Positions 19,084 through 19,248 of a stretch of 19,248 bases of DNA are shown piece after piece. Within the stretch, counting starts at the first letter, position 1, and the number at the start of each line of letters is the position of its first letter. The notes below the pieces were generated by a model. That model saw only the letters and a list, made by a program, of their open reading frames with translations, searched no databases and was not told the DNA's origin. This DNA comes from Oehlia diaphana (Eukaryota; Glomeromycota; Glomeromycetes; Glomerales; Glomeraceae): NCBI GenBank assembly GCA_003833135.1, contig QZLH01000030.1, positions 217,502 through 236,749 of the forward strand, given 5' to 3'. Both the position numbers and the translations under genes were made by a program.

Positions 19084-19248
19084 TTACACTAATTTCCAAA
19101 AAAGGAATTTTTGTTCCAATAAATTTGAGACATGGGTGCACAAGCTTACGCTAGTTTCCAAATAAGGAAATTTTTTTGTTGATCATTACACCCATTTCGA
19201 ATATTACACCCATTCCGAACATTACATCAATTACGGCAATTACGTACA
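19084..19248. repeat. Direct repeat and 19-bp tandem repeat at the window end
   Basis: CTAATTTCCAAAAAAGGAAT (19089) recurs as CTAGTTTCCAAATAAGGAAA (19151). From 19184 three degenerate units of about 18-19 bp follow (ATTACACCCATTTCGAA, ATTACACCCATTCCGAA, ATTACATCAATTACGG). Confidence 0.55.

Overview
The window looks like nuclear DNA of an arbuscular mycorrhizal fungus (Glomeromycotina, close to Rhizophagus). The base composition is extremely AT-rich. There is a tyrosine-kinase-like (TKL) kinase gene of the expanded family with the lead-in motif W-I-P-Y-x-x-F, and decayed fragments of the same family. A non-LTR retrotransposon remnant and a SWIM-finger MULE transposase remnant resemble types common in these fungi. 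Many small inverted-repeat elements are present. The organism call is inference from family resemblance, not from a database match.

Layout. 1-2650: AT-rich DNA with a duplicated block, a nested pair of inverted-repeat elements (1141-1724, inner copy 1503-1698) and an unrecognised broken reading frame (2334-2642). 2650-4270: mostly empty, with a worn copy of an element that recurs at 15.8 kb. 4279-5136: two tandem, decayed 5' ends of kinase genes on the + strand. 5208-6607: a 5'-truncated LINE on the - strand with a pentanucleotide tail and a perfect 16-bp target duplication. 6681-7319: a long inverted-repeat element. 7744-8165: a broken MULE transposase end (- strand), preceded upstream by pyrimidine-rich intron-like repeats to about 8770. 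8770-10640: largely empty. 10831-17743 (- strand): the one apparently intact gene. 17845-19248: a decayed + strand reading frame split by a Mutator-like MITE, then a short unrecognised ORF and attac-rich repeats.

The main discovery candidate is in the - strand gene. Its kinase exon (13605-13818) and its long last exon (10831-13530) have no start codon in reach. Between them and a plausible start at 17743 lies a 3.8-kb tandem array. Each of 34 units is a complete fungal-type intron (GTAAGT or GTATGT, CTAAC branch site, TAG), and consecutive introns are separated by exactly 3 nt. Read as splice sites, these are 34 three-nucleotide microexons plus one single-nucleotide microexon. Joined to the first two exons in phase 1, they give 35 codons without a stop and enter the kinase exon in the correct frame. 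Skipping the whole array shifts the frame into an early stop. The predicted protein is 1020 residues: a microexon-encoded N-terminus, a kinase domain lacking both key catalytic residues (a likely pseudokinase), a long coiled coil and a C-terminal helical region. No RNA evidence was available, so the splicing model is a prediction from sequence.
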